A DNA stretch of 64,000 nucleotides from contig CAZIFW010000006.1 of assembly GCA_964538275.1 (NCBI GenBank), forward strand, positions 19,843-83,842. The letters are read 5' to 3'. A program made the position numbers and the translations under genes. Source of the stretch: CANIGN01 sp964538275 (GTDB taxonomy: Bacteria; Bdellovibrionota; UBA2428). The notes beneath the pieces were generated by a model that was not told the DNA's origin, ran no database searches, and worked only from the letters and a program-made list of their open reading frames with translations. The first letter of the stretch is position 1. Every line of letters starts with the position of its first letter. Below are positions 8,171-16,304 of this stretch, piece after piece.

Positions 8171-9139
8171 ATGGCATCCAAAACTAAAAGCAAAAAAGTC
8201 ACAAAATCACCCGCAAAAACTCCTACTAAGAAAACAATTCTAACTGCGCCCAAGACACTCGCTATGCCCAGCTTTGAATTGAAAGTGGGTTTGGCAGAGA
8301 TGCTTCGCGGAGGCGTGATTATGGATGTTGTAACTCCAGAGCAAGCAAAAATTGCAGAAGCCTCAGGCGCGGTAGCGGTGATGGCTCTTGAGCGCGTACC
8401 TTCTGATATTCGCAAAGAAGGTGGAGTGGCGCGTATGAGCCCTCCAGAACTTGTAGAAAAAATTATGAAAGCTGTGAGCATTCCTGTCATGGCGAAATGT
8501 CGCATTGGCCACTTCGCAGAAGCACAAGTGCTGGAAGCCATCGGTGTAGACTTTATCGATGAGAGCGAAGTGCTTACTCCTGCTGACGATGAATTTCATA
8601 TTGCAAAAAATAACTTCCGCGTTCCATTTGTTTGCGGATGCAAAAACTTAGGTGAAGCGCTTCGTCGTATTGGCGAAGGTGCTGCTCTTATTCGCACTAA
8701 AGGTGAGCCAGGAACTGGAAACGTTGTTGAAGCGGTAAGACACCTTCGTCAAATCAATCAAGATATTAAACGCGTGATGATGCTCGATGAGAGCGAGCTC
8801 ATGACCGAAGCCAAAAACTTAGGAGCTCCTTACGAACTTCTTTTGAAAGTTCGAAAATATGGAAAACTTCCAGTGCCTAACTTTGCAGCAGGTGGCGTAG
8901 CAACTCCCGCTGACGCAGCCCTTTGTATGCAACTCGGAGCTGAAACTGTGTTCGTAGGATCGGGAATTTTTAAATCTGATTCTCCCGAAAAGTTTGCACG
9001 CGCAATTGTTCGTGCGGTGGCTGGCTTTGACCGTCCAGAAGAAGTGCTTGCAGCATCTAAGGGATTATCTGCAGCGATGCGTGGTCTTGAAATCAAAACC
9101 ATTCCTGAATCTGAAAAAATGTCAGAACGCGGTTGGTAA
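8171..9139 (+). CDS. pdxS: Pyridoxal 5'-phosphate synthase, PdxS subunit
   Basis: PdxS condenses ribose 5-phosphate, glyceraldehyde 3-phosphate and ammonia into pyridoxal 5'-phosphate (the DXP-independent route). Signature segments are all present: GGVIMDVVTPEQA with the first catalytic Asp, ALERVPSDIR, MAKCRIGHFAEAQ with the Schiff-base Lys, IRTKGEPGTG with the second Lys, and the phosphate loop GGVATPADAA. The core is normal length (about 290 residues). It is preceded by about 32 extra residues very rich in Lys, Ser, Thr and Ala, which is unusual. pdxT follows 31 bases downstream and makes the glutaminase that supplies ammonia. Confidence 0.97.
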   Translation: MASKTKSKKVTKSPAKTPTKKTILTAPKTLAMPSFELKVGLAEMLRGGVIMDVVTPEQAKIAEASGAVAVMALERVPSDIRKEGGVARMSPPELVEKIMKAVSIPVMAKCRIGHFAEAQVLEAIGVDFIDESEVLTPADDEFHIAKNNFRVPFVCGCKNLGEALRRIGEGAALIRTKGEPGTGNVVEAVRHLRQINQDIKRVMMLDESELMTEAKNLGAPYELLLKVRKYGKLPVPNFAAGGVATPADAALCMQLGAETVFVGSGIFKSDSPEKFARAIVRAVAGFDRPEEVLAASKGLSAAMRGLEIKTIPESEKMSERGW

Positions 9140-9170
9140 TTCCTAGCTTAGTCTTGAAAAGAGTTGATAG

Positions 9171-9713
9171 ATGCGCGTAGGAATTTTAGCCGTCCAAGGT
9201 TGCGTAGAGCCCCACAGAAAACATGTTGAAGCCTTAGGTGCACAACTCGTTGAAGTTCGTCGCAGCGAAGATTTTGAATCCATTGATGCCTTGATACTTC
9301 CCGGGGGTGAGAGCACCACCATGCTTAAGCTCATTGAACATTTTGGAATTTGGGATGACCTCTTGAAAGCTTCCAAAGTAATTCCTTTTTGGGGAATCTG
9401 CGCCGGAAGTATTTTGATGGCAAAAAAAGTTTCTGATCCTGCTCAAAAATCTTTGGGCATTATGGACATCGACATTCAACGCAATGGCTATGGACGTCAG
9501 TTAGACAGTGCACAAGTGAAGTTAAACAACTACGAAGTGGCTTTTATACGCGCCCCTATAGTGTCTCGCTCGGGTGAAGAGTGCGATGTGCTTGCACGCT
9601 ACAAGGGCGATCCTGTTTGGATTCAAGAAGGCATGCATATGATTTCTACCTTTCATGCAGAGCTTAACACTGAAGCTCCCTCTCCTTTTCATCGTGCTTT
9701 TTTAGTTCTTTAA
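9171..9713 (+). CDS. pdxT: Pyridoxal 5'-phosphate synthase glutaminase, PdxT subunit
   Basis: The 180-residue class I glutamine amidotransferase hydrolyses glutamine and channels ammonia to PdxS. The N-terminal MRVGILAVQGCVEPH, the glutamine-binding loop LPGGESTTM, the nucleophile Cys in WGICAGSI and the His/Glu pair in STFHAELN are all present, with the length usual for the family. It forms an operon with pdxS, as in many bacteria with this vitamin B6 pathway. Confidence 0.96.
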   Translation: MRVGILAVQGCVEPHRKHVEALGAQLVEVRRSEDFESIDALILPGGESTTMLKLIEHFGIWDDLLKASKVIPFWGICAGSILMAKKVSDPAQKSLGIMDIDIQRNGYGRQLDSAQVKLNNYEVAFIRAPIVSRSGEECDVLARYKGDPVWIQEGMHMISTFHAELNTEAPSPFHRAFLVL

Positions 9714-9716
9714 CTT

Positions 9717-10643
9717 TTATTTTGATGAATCGTTAAAACCCATGAGATGAAAACCTAGGGTAGGCCAGTTCTCATCCTTCATCCGAGCCTGAATGTAGTC
9801 TTCGAATTTAACATCGCCCGTTACTTTGGCTTCACTGCTTGCATGGCGGAGGTAGAGTTCCCCGTCTTTTTCTATAATAAAACCTTGGTGTGTAACCATA
9901 ACGAAGGTCTCTTTGGTTGATCGTTCATTCTTTACTAAATTAAAAAGAACCACGCGTTCTTCCAAGAGCTTCTCCTTGACGGAATTTTCTAGAAGATTTT
10001 TCAAAGGGACATATTTAAGTTTGCCTAGTTCGCTGACTACTTGGTTGGGGCCGATTTGTTTGAGTTCTCTTTTTTTGGCATCGTAGCGGGGATCTTGCGG
10101 ATCTAGGGCATCAATTTTTTCATTTAGCCAAGCCTGTGTATCAATCCATTTTCTGCGCTCAGGAGCATCGGCAAAAAATTCTGTGGTGATATCGCGTAAG
10201 AATCCTTTTTTAATAACGTTCGGTACCCAGTGTAGAGATGTAAAATGATTGCGATTGCTGTAGCAAACTTCGTTTGCATTACAGTACTTGATTTCGCGAA
10301 AGGTTTTTAAAAAGTCGCTAAATTCTGCAGAAGAATTAGAAAGACTCATGGCTAAAACAACTTCAACAAAAGTTGTGCAGTCAAAAACGTCTAAGCGGGT
10401 GAGGGGTTTGGTATCATAAGCACCAAAGGCACTTTCGCCGCAAGGGCCCCACTCAAAGGGACGGTCAAGAAGGGCTTCGCTTACGAACAAAAGTCGATCG
10501 CGCTTTTCTTCGATATCTGCGGACTTTTTAAGAAGAAATTTAATCTCTTCTACGCTTTCACTGGGAATGGCATTTAGAGCTGAGCTTATTGAGAGCAGGT
10601 TTAGGATTAGGAAGGGGTGACTGAGCTTCTTAAGGAATGCCAT
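9717..10643 (-). CDS. Secreted DUF1460-like (amidase/NlpC-P60-like) protein
   Basis: After a hydrophobic signal segment (from Met at 10643, FLILNLLSISSALNA) the protein contains the block TRLDVFDCTTFVEVVLA. This is the diagnostic D.fDC.TFVE motif of the DUF1460 family, thought to be NlpC/P60-like peptidases or amidases with a Cys nucleophile. A later segment VMVTHQGFIIEKDGELYLRHAS supplies the His expected in this fold. It is therefore probably a periplasmic cell-wall or peptide hydrolase. The open frame extends to 10694, but Met 10643 fits a signal peptide better; no clear ribosome-binding site decides. Confidence 0.7.
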   Translation of the reverse strand: MAFLKKLSHPFLILNLLSISSALNAIPSESVEEIKFLLKKSADIEEKRDRLLFVSEALLDRPFEWGPCGESAFGAYDTKPLTRLDVFDCTTFVEVVLAMSLSNSSAEFSDFLKTFREIKYCNANEVCYSNRNHFTSLHWVPNVIKKGFLRDITTEFFADAPERRKWIDTQAWLNEKIDALDPQDPRYDAKKRELKQIGPNQVVSELGKLKYVPLKNLLENSVKEKLLEERVVLFNLVKNERSTKETFVMVTHQGFIIEKDGELYLRHASSEAKVTGDVKFEDYIQARMKDENWPTLGFHLMGFNDSSK

Positions 10644-10764
10644 ATTGTGCAGCGCATAATACAGGTCCATGCACTGAGGGTCAAGAATTCTCATTGGCTC
10701 TTAAATCAACTTAAAATGGCAGCTGAGCTTTGGTGACTCGGTGCATGGTGGGTATAAGGCTCTT

Positions 10765-11481
10765 ATGGTGCAATTCAAAAAGGCTTTAACTGTATTTTCT
10801 TTTTCACTGGCATTTGCCCTCAGCGCTGAAGGCGTTCAGGAGGGAAAACTTGGGGATTATCCCGAGCTGCTGGCACAGTACGAAGAGAAGGTTTTGGATT
10901 CCTTATCCGCTATGGCAGATAAAATTATCATTAGCGCATGGATGAGTCTGTCTAAAAATAATGTTGAAGCTTTTAATAATTTTTTGGGTGGATCACTCAA
11001 AGATGAACTCGCTGACAAAGATAAGTTCGAGACCTTTAAAGATTCTATGGGTCTCGATGCAGCCGACGGGCCATGGAACTCTGCTGTCGTAGGAGTTGAA
11101 CTTTTAAAGGGAGAAGAAGATAAGCAAAATCTTAGTATGTTAGTTCTGATCGAATATCTTCCCGAAAATGACCCAGCTAAGAGGGTGATGTATCGAATTG
11201 TGCTTCAAGGGCCAATAACTGCCAAGGAGGGCGAAGTCATTAAAGATGATTTTGCTGCCATGAATAGAACAGAAGTTAAAAACCTTAAAATAGTTCAAAT
11301 TGAGTCGAGTAAAAAAGCAGCAAAGCTAAGCCCGCTTGAAGAAAGCATAATGAAAGAAGCAGGAGTGAGTGGTTTGGAAAATATCCCGACGCTACAGATT
11401 GATCCAGAATCGCTCGAAGAGCCCCAACAAAAGCCTTCAAGTAAAAAGCCTATGAATGGAGCTCGTTACGACCAGGCTTAG
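10765..11481 (+). CDS. Secreted protein of unknown function
   Basis: From the ATG at 10765 the product is 238 residues with a signal peptide (VQFKKALTVFSFSLAFALSAEG). An AAGG-containing ribosome-binding site lies just upstream, and an in-frame GTG at 10741 is less likely. The mature protein is acidic, about half helical and half mixed, with no Cys and a Pro/Ser/Lys-rich tail. No family is recognised. It converges with the barrel protein gene 12 bases downstream. Confidence 0.6.
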   Translation: MVQFKKALTVFSFSLAFALSAEGVQEGKLGDYPELLAQYEEKVLDSLSAMADKIIISAWMSLSKNNVEAFNNFLGGSLKDELADKDKFETFKDSMGLDAADGPWNSAVVGVELLKGEEDKQNLSMLVLIEYLPENDPAKRVMYRIVLQGPITAKEGEVIKDDFAAMNRTEVKNLKIVQIESSKKAAKLSPLEESIMKEAGVSGLENIPTLQIDPESLEEPQQKPSSKKPMNGARYDQA

Positions 11482-11493
11482 GCGTTGGATGCT

Positions 11494-12210
11494 TTAGAAA
11501 TAGAACTTTAAGAAAGCTTTGCTGAAAATCCCTTTTAGGTATTCCGCTTGTTCTACGGGTTTGCCATCTACGTTATCAAAAGTTTTTTCGCCAAGCTTGT
11601 TCATCGCATAGCCCACTTGGAAGTGAAGTGAAGCGCCTTCGCCCCAGCTCCATCCTGCTCCGCCTGCAATATGACCGCGATAGAAAGGGCCGCTTTGCTT
11701 TTGAGTCTCACGAGGACTTTTGTAAGCTGTAATTGTGATATCTCCTAGAGCTGCACCTAAGGCAAGTTCGGCTTCGGGAGCCCATCCCTTTTTAATCCAA
11801 CGATAACGAACAATACCCATAATAGGAATAAGACGGTACTTGGCTTCATCGTAGATTTTAGATCCGTTGATTCCAAAATCTCTAAAGTTTTGAGTCTTGA
11901 AATAGTCCAAACCTGCAGAGAGTCCGATTTCGATATTGCGAGTAATTCCGTAAGAAGCTTCAAGTCCAAATCCTAGAGGAATTTGGAAACGCATTTCTTG
12001 TCGGGCACCTTCAGACTCAGAAGTGTAGGGACTGCTAAATGGATAAATTGTTTCTGTGTAAAAACCTACTCCAAAAACACCTTTGCCTCCGATGGGAGTT
12101 ACAGCATCTGCAGCATTTGCAGTGGCTTGAAAGCGTGGAGTTTCTTGAGCCCAAGCTGTTGAAATCAAAAGCAGTCCGAGACTAACGATACGTGCGCGGT
12201 GAAATCCCAT
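11494..12210 (-). CDS. Predicted outer-membrane beta-barrel protein
   Basis: The 238-residue product has a signal peptide (ending ISTAWAQ), alternating amphipathic strands with many Tyr, Gly and Phe residues, and a C-terminal strand ending in aromatic Phe (FLKFYF), the usual recognition signal for BAM-mediated insertion. Segments such as GLEASYGITRNIEIGLSAGL look like paired transmembrane strands of an OmpA/OmpW-sized eight-to-ten-strand barrel. A channel or structural role cannot be assigned. Confidence 0.75.
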   Translation of the reverse strand: MGFHRARIVSLGLLLISTAWAQETPRFQATANAADAVTPIGGKGVFGVGFYTETIYPFSSPYTSESEGARQEMRFQIPLGFGLEASYGITRNIEIGLSAGLDYFKTQNFRDFGINGSKIYDEAKYRLIPIMGIVRYRWIKKGWAPEAELALGAALGDITITAYKSPRETQKQSGPFYRGHIAGGAGWSWGEGASLHFQVGYAMNKLGEKTFDNVDGKPVEQAEYLKGIFSKAFLKFYF

Positions 12211-12290
12211 GTCTCAAGGATAAGCCATGCATTGCCACAGGGCACGAGGCTCCTTGTCATGAATTTGTCGCTACACGGGAGGGGGCTTTA

Positions 12291-12782
12291 TCAAAGCTTA
12301 CATTCTTGCTGCTTGTTGGAATTTGCCCAAAATTTGGCAGCCTTTTGGTCGTAGCACCATCCGGCACTTGAGTTGGCCTCAATTCCAAGGCAAGGGTTTT
12401 CTGGAATATAAGTACAAGCAGTGACTGCTTGGCTAACTTTAAATGGATTGTGTGGGATTTTGTCGCTTAAAAATTGTTTTTCATTTGAAGTGGGAATTTG
12501 AGCGTTACGACAAGGAGCGTTTTTTCCGTGAGTGATGTCGTTTGAATTGAGTTGTTCAACATGAATGGGGGTTTCAAGTGTGGCCCCACAGCGGATAAGC
12601 ATATTCATTTTTTGGAGCTCTAGGCTGGTCCTGACTGCGCCTAGTATACCTTGAGTGCTTGCGGTACGAGCAGTGTTTTCGAGTTGAGTAAATTGAGGCA
12701 AAACGCCTGCGCTGAGCGAAGAAAAAATTACCAGAGATGAAATAGTTTCAAGAGTAGAAAAACCTTTCTTCGTTTGAGTCAT
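12291..12782 (-). CDS. Type IV pilin-like (pseudopilin) protein
   Basis: The 163-residue protein begins with a class III prepilin leader: MTQTKKG, cleavage before FSTLETIS, Glu at +5, then a hydrophobic helix. The globular part is rich in paired Cys residues. Its layout parallels the conserved head of the two large tandem pilins at 56.1 and 57.9 kb (ELQKMNMLIRCG, NDITHGKNAPC, KQFLSDKIPHNPF, then a C-terminal GWCYD..). It is therefore a shorter paralogue lacking their Ser/Cys-rich tails. It should be processed by a prepilin peptidase, which is not in this window. The neighbouring PilZ gene on the same strand hints at a link to c-di-GMP-controlled pili, but the 126-base gap leaves this unproven. 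Confidence 0.8.
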   Translation of the reverse strand: MTQTKKGFSTLETISSLVIFSSLSAGVLPQFTQLENTARTASTQGILGAVRTSLELQKMNMLIRCGATLETPIHVEQLNSNDITHGKNAPCRNAQIPTSNEKQFLSDKIPHNPFKVSQAVTACTYIPENPCLGIEANSSAGWCYDQKAAKFWANSNKQQECKL

Positions 12783-12908
12783 AAGTTAATTTTAGCAATT
12801 AGATTGTTAAGATTTGGTTAATAAAATTGTAAAGATTCGCATTTAAAAGCTTATTTTTTAATTCACTCAACAGAAGATAGACACAGCTTCACTCAATGAA
12901 GAGAAAAA

Positions 12909-13490
12909 CTACCACTGAATCGTTTTATTGTTTTCAATCCATTTTAGAATTTCCTTGCTGGCAACAAAAGAAATCCCATGAAAGATAACTCGTTTTCTGT
13001 CGTTGTTAGCACTCAATATTCGAGCTTCAAAACTAACATCTAACATTGTTTTTTTATCAGTAAGGTGTACGGTGCAATAAGTGAAAGGTAGGCTTTCGGG
13101 AACAGCTTCTTTTAAGAGTGCGCCACCTGCTGAAAGATTTAAAGTTTCAACTTTAAAACTCATATCGTTTTTCTTAAATTCAATGCTAACTTTACAATCC
13201 AAACGAAAATGCTTTCGACGTTCAGCTTCACGTTTTTCCTCTCGAATGATTTTAATGGAATCTTGAATAGCGGCCTTTTCTTTAGGGCTACTTGTGAAGA
13301 GCGTATTGTGAGCAATGAACTCGGGTGGTTGATCGTTCTTTTGGATAAACCACGTTGCTTGCTCGTCAGGACTAAGCATTGCTAAAAAAAAGTGGGCAGA
13401 ATCTTCGCCTAAGACTTTTATTTTTACGCGTTCATCACTCGAGCTACTAAAACACCACACACTTGTATCTTCTTGAGTCATACAGAGCAT
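12909..13490 (-). CDS. PilZ-domain protein (c-di-GMP receptor candidate)
   Basis: The 193-residue protein has a C-terminal PilZ domain (about residues 91-190) with both c-di-GMP binding motifs intact: the RxxxR type RRKHFR (91-96) and NLSAGG (118-123, the D/NxSxxG motif). The N-terminal 80 residues form a separate small domain of unknown type. There is no signal peptide, so it acts in the cytoplasm, presumably by changing partner binding on c-di-GMP capture. It lies upstream of the pseudopilin gene and divergently next to an FHA gene. An in-frame ATG nine bases into the frame is an equally possible start. Confidence 0.85.
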   Translation of the reverse strand: MLCMTQEDTSVWCFSSSSDERVKIKVLGEDSAHFFLAMLSPDEQATWFIQKNDQPPEFIAHNTLFTSSPKEKAAIQDSIKIIREEKREAERRKHFRLDCKVSIEFKKNDMSFKVETLNLSAGGALLKEAVPESLPFTYCTVHLTDKKTMLDVSFEARILSANNDRKRVIFHGISFVASKEILKWIENNKTIQW

Positions 13491-13617
13491 TTATCGGTGT
13501 TTGGGACAAAAAATGTATACAGTGTCTAACGTTTATTCGACACTTTTGTTCTGTAAAGTACTTATAACTTAATCTGATAATATTTTGACTCGGCATTCAT
13601 TTTGCACACATGCAAGC

Positions 13618-14208
13618 ATGAAAAAGTTGCCCGTGCGTGGAAAGAATCAGTTTGCTTTGAGGGTTTCCTCTGGTTTCAATCAAGGAGCCTTAATTACCCT
13701 CTCTAAAAAGAAGTCGGTGCTTGGCCGTAGCTTCAGAGCAGCAGTTCCTTTAGAAGACGAAAAAGCTTCTCGAGAGCACACGCAAATCCTAAACGAAAAC
13801 GGAAAGTTTTACGTTTCTGATATGGGCTCTACCAACGGCACCTATTTAAATAATGAATTAATTTCTGCTCGCCGCGAACTCAAAGCAGGCGATCTCATTC
13901 GTATTGGAAGCAGCGTGTTTCGTTTTGAAACTCTAAGCTCTAAAGGAATGGAACTCAGTGAACGTTGGAAAAACGCTACCAGTGTTATCCCACGAGCAAG
14001 CTTTAGTTTTGAAGAGCTTTCTAAAATTCAACCTGACAAGTATCGTTTTATTAAACGCAATGTTCGTAAGATTCGTCGAGCAGTCGATTATTTACATACA
14101 TTAACTCTGAGTGAAATGGAATTGTTTTTTGTGAAGTTAGAACTTGGTGCTACCAAGTTTTTCTTCAAATTTCACAAAACCCTCGAACGCATGCGTATTT
14201 TGAAATAA
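13618..14208 (+). CDS. FHA-domain protein
   Basis: The protein (196 residues from the ATG at 13618) has a forkhead-associated domain at about 15-105 with the conserved phosphothreonine-binding residues: the GR pair (36-37), SREH (51-54) and STNGT (71-75). FHA domains bind phosphothreonine peptides and usually act downstream of Ser/Thr kinases or as scaffolds of secretion systems. The remaining about 90 residues are basic and helical. The frame is open upstream to a TTG at 13585, but Met 13618 gives the compact start. No kinase gene is in the window. Confidence 0.85.
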   Translation: MKKLPVRGKNQFALRVSSGFNQGALITLSKKKSVLGRSFRAAVPLEDEKASREHTQILNENGKFYVSDMGSTNGTYLNNELISARRELKAGDLIRIGSSVFRFETLSSKGMELSERWKNATSVIPRASFSFEELSKIQPDKYRFIKRNVRKIRRAVDYLHTLTLSEMELFFVKLELGATKFFFKFHKTLERMRILK

Positions 14209-14219
14209 CTCGATTAGAC

Positions 14220-16190
14220 TTATTCAGGATAAGTGAGAGCTTTTTCGTACGCCTTGTCTCGGTTTATTATTCCACCCGTACGAGTGTTAAGTCTTGGAGT
14301 CGTTAGTTCTACAGAGGAATCCAAAATTTCTTTAATTTGAGTAATGTTTAGCTTAGGTCGAAGAGTAAGAATTTCGGAAATCACTAAAGAAATGTAGGGT
14401 GTGGAATATGAAGTGCCACTTACTTTTATGGCGTTGCGATTTGTATCCATTACGCTAACATCACGAGCTAAACCCGCGTAGTCGACGTTGGGGCCTTCTC
14501 CAAATGTATCTATCAGTTTCCCTTCTTGATCTATTCCACCTACTGAAATGATGTTGGGTAGCTTAAAGGAAGCAGGGTAGAAGTGAAGGTCTTTTTCACC
14601 TTCATTGTCATTACCGGCCCCCGCAACAAATATCAAATCAGGATTCTCCTTTATGAGTCTTCTCCAATGATCTGAAGCTTTAGGTTCACTCGATCCAAAG
14701 CTCATATTTACAACTCGAATAAGTTTATCAGGATTATTTTTGTTCCAGTTCCTAATGTAGTCGATTGCTCTTTGATGTTGTGAAAAAGTTTGTTCACTAA
14801 GTTCAAATTGTACTTTTATAGGCAGAATTTGAACATGCTTGCTACCTTTGGCAATTACTTCAGAGACGTTGGAGCCATGGTAGTTACTTGGCCAAGAGTG
14901 TGCTGCGCCATTGTTGAGATTTGCATTGTAGCCAAGGTAGTCGTCTACATACCCATTTTTATCGTTATCAATTCCATCACCATAGACTTCTTTTTCATTT
15001 ACTGCAGAAGCCGCAAGCAAGTCTTGTCGAGAGTAATCGATACCGGTATCTATAACTGCTACAAAAGTGTTCTTTTGAATGTGGTCTTTGTATTTCTCAT
15101 CGAACGAGCTTTCTGGTCTTGATATAAATGGGCTTTTAGTAGGCGACGGAACCTTTTCCAAATATGCAGCTAAGTTTCCAGCTTCGAGGGGAATCTCCTC
15201 TATTACAACTTCAGAATGTTCAAAAAATATTTTTGGACTTTTGCTGCCTTCAAATTCAAGTTCTTGGCCTCTTGTAAAATAGGGTGTTGCGACCGCGTTC
15301 GAGTCATATTGCAGAATCATTAAATTGTTATCTTTTTCGGAAGCAAAGGCTACGACAAATCCTTCATGCACATTTTTTACGACATTTTCGACCACTAAAA
15401 GGTTTTTGATTTTAGTATCACCAGATATAACTTTGTACTCGACGATTCGAGTGCCATCGGGTTCTTCGTAAGTGGCAGTCTTTTTGAATCCAACATCTTT
15501 GAGCCAGACTTTTTCGGGAAGCTCGTTTAGCCCTTTTGAAATCTTGAGCTCTTCAGCAAAATAGCTTGGGTCTTCGTTATAAAGCTCACCGAAACTTTCT
15601 TTTCTGGTTTCTTCTTTTTCCTTTTTTTCTTCCTCAATCGCTTCGGCATAATCCATTAAACTATTTGCATAAGCCGCAAGGCCTATTACGAATTTTCCAC
15701 CTGATACAATGAGGCCAGGTCCATAATACAAGGTCGCCACTCCTGCTGCGCCACGAGTTAGCATTAATTTGTTACGCGAGCTACTCGCAGTTGTCTCGGC
15801 ACTTTTGACAAGAGCTTCGTCCCATTTGAGAAGGTGATAAAGTACTTCCCGTTGATTTTTATTTAGGCGAGCTAGAGTTTTTTTTGCAAAATTCGTAAGT
15901 GCACTTTTATCCACAGTCGTAAGCACTGTTCCGTCATTAGCGAGTGCTGCACTAAAGAGATGTTGGGTCTTAGGGGGCAAATCCTGAATCAAATGTTTTA
16001 ACTGCGAAAGCTGAAAGTCACTGTTGCGACTTATGTTTCTAACCGCATGAGTCAGAGACAGTCGACACACCTTCGAGACTTTTGATTCCCAGGCACCGGC
16101 ATTTGGAGTTAATACTAAGACTGCGACGACGCTCAAGCAGGAGTGAGCAAATCTCCTCCAGTGGTGATTAATGTGCGAAGCTCTTAGCAT
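14220..16190 (-). CDS. Subtilisin-like serine protease (S8 family), secreted
   Basis: The 656-residue protein starts with a signal peptide (hydrophobic CLSVVAVLVLTPNAGA). An N-terminal region of about 340 residues follows, containing a Lys/Glu-rich coiled stretch (EEEKKEKEETRKES). Then comes a complete S8 catalytic domain: Asp in VAVIDTGIDYS, His in YHGSNVSEVI and Ser in VSGTSYSTPYIS, plus a calcium-type loop DGIDNDKNGYVDD. The usual His motif HGTxVA is altered to HGSNVSE but the His is kept. It is probably an exported protease with a regulatory propeptide or sensor region; its target is unknown. A predator or scavenger could use it for prey protein digestion, which is inference. Confidence 0.9.
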   Translation of the reverse strand: MLRASHINHHWRRFAHSCLSVVAVLVLTPNAGAWESKVSKVCRLSLTHAVRNISRNSDFQLSQLKHLIQDLPPKTQHLFSAALANDGTVLTTVDKSALTNFAKKTLARLNKNQREVLYHLLKWDEALVKSAETTASSSRNKLMLTRGAAGVATLYYGPGLIVSGGKFVIGLAAYANSLMDYAEAIEEEKKEKEETRKESFGELYNEDPSYFAEELKISKGLNELPEKVWLKDVGFKKTATYEEPDGTRIVEYKVISGDTKIKNLLVVENVVKNVHEGFVVAFASEKDNNLMILQYDSNAVATPYFTRGQELEFEGSKSPKIFFEHSEVVIEEIPLEAGNLAAYLEKVPSPTKSPFISRPESSFDEKYKDHIQKNTFVAVIDTGIDYSRQDLLAASAVNEKEVYGDGIDNDKNGYVDDYLGYNANLNNGAAHSWPSNYHGSNVSEVIAKGSKHVQILPIKVQFELSEQTFSQHQRAIDYIRNWNKNNPDKLIRVVNMSFGSSEPKASDHWRRLIKENPDLIFVAGAGNDNEGEKDLHFYPASFKLPNIISVGGIDQEGKLIDTFGEGPNVDYAGLARDVSVMDTNRNAIKVSGTSYSTPYISLVISEILTLRPKLNITQIKEILDSSVELTTPRLNTRTGGIINRDKAYEKALTYPE

Positions 16191-16246
16191 AATGCGTGAG
16201 TATATTGTCTCATGTGATTCCTCAATAGGTGCTGATAAACTCTTAA

Positions 16247-16284
16247 AAACAGCTGTTTAACCTGTAAAAACTTTGAACAGCTGT
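16247..16284. other. Two copies of the palindrome ACAGCTGT, 28 bases apart
   Basis: In the gap between the protease (start 16190) and the end of mltG (16305), the 12-base perfect palindrome AAACAGCTGTTT (16247-16258) is followed by a second ACAGCTGT (16277-16284). The 28-base spacing puts both on nearly the same helix face. They could be an operator pair for the protease gene or the arms of one alternative hairpin; there is no following T-run. Confidence 0.3.
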
Positions 16285-16304
16285 CTAGCTTTGGAGTTAT
16301 GGAT

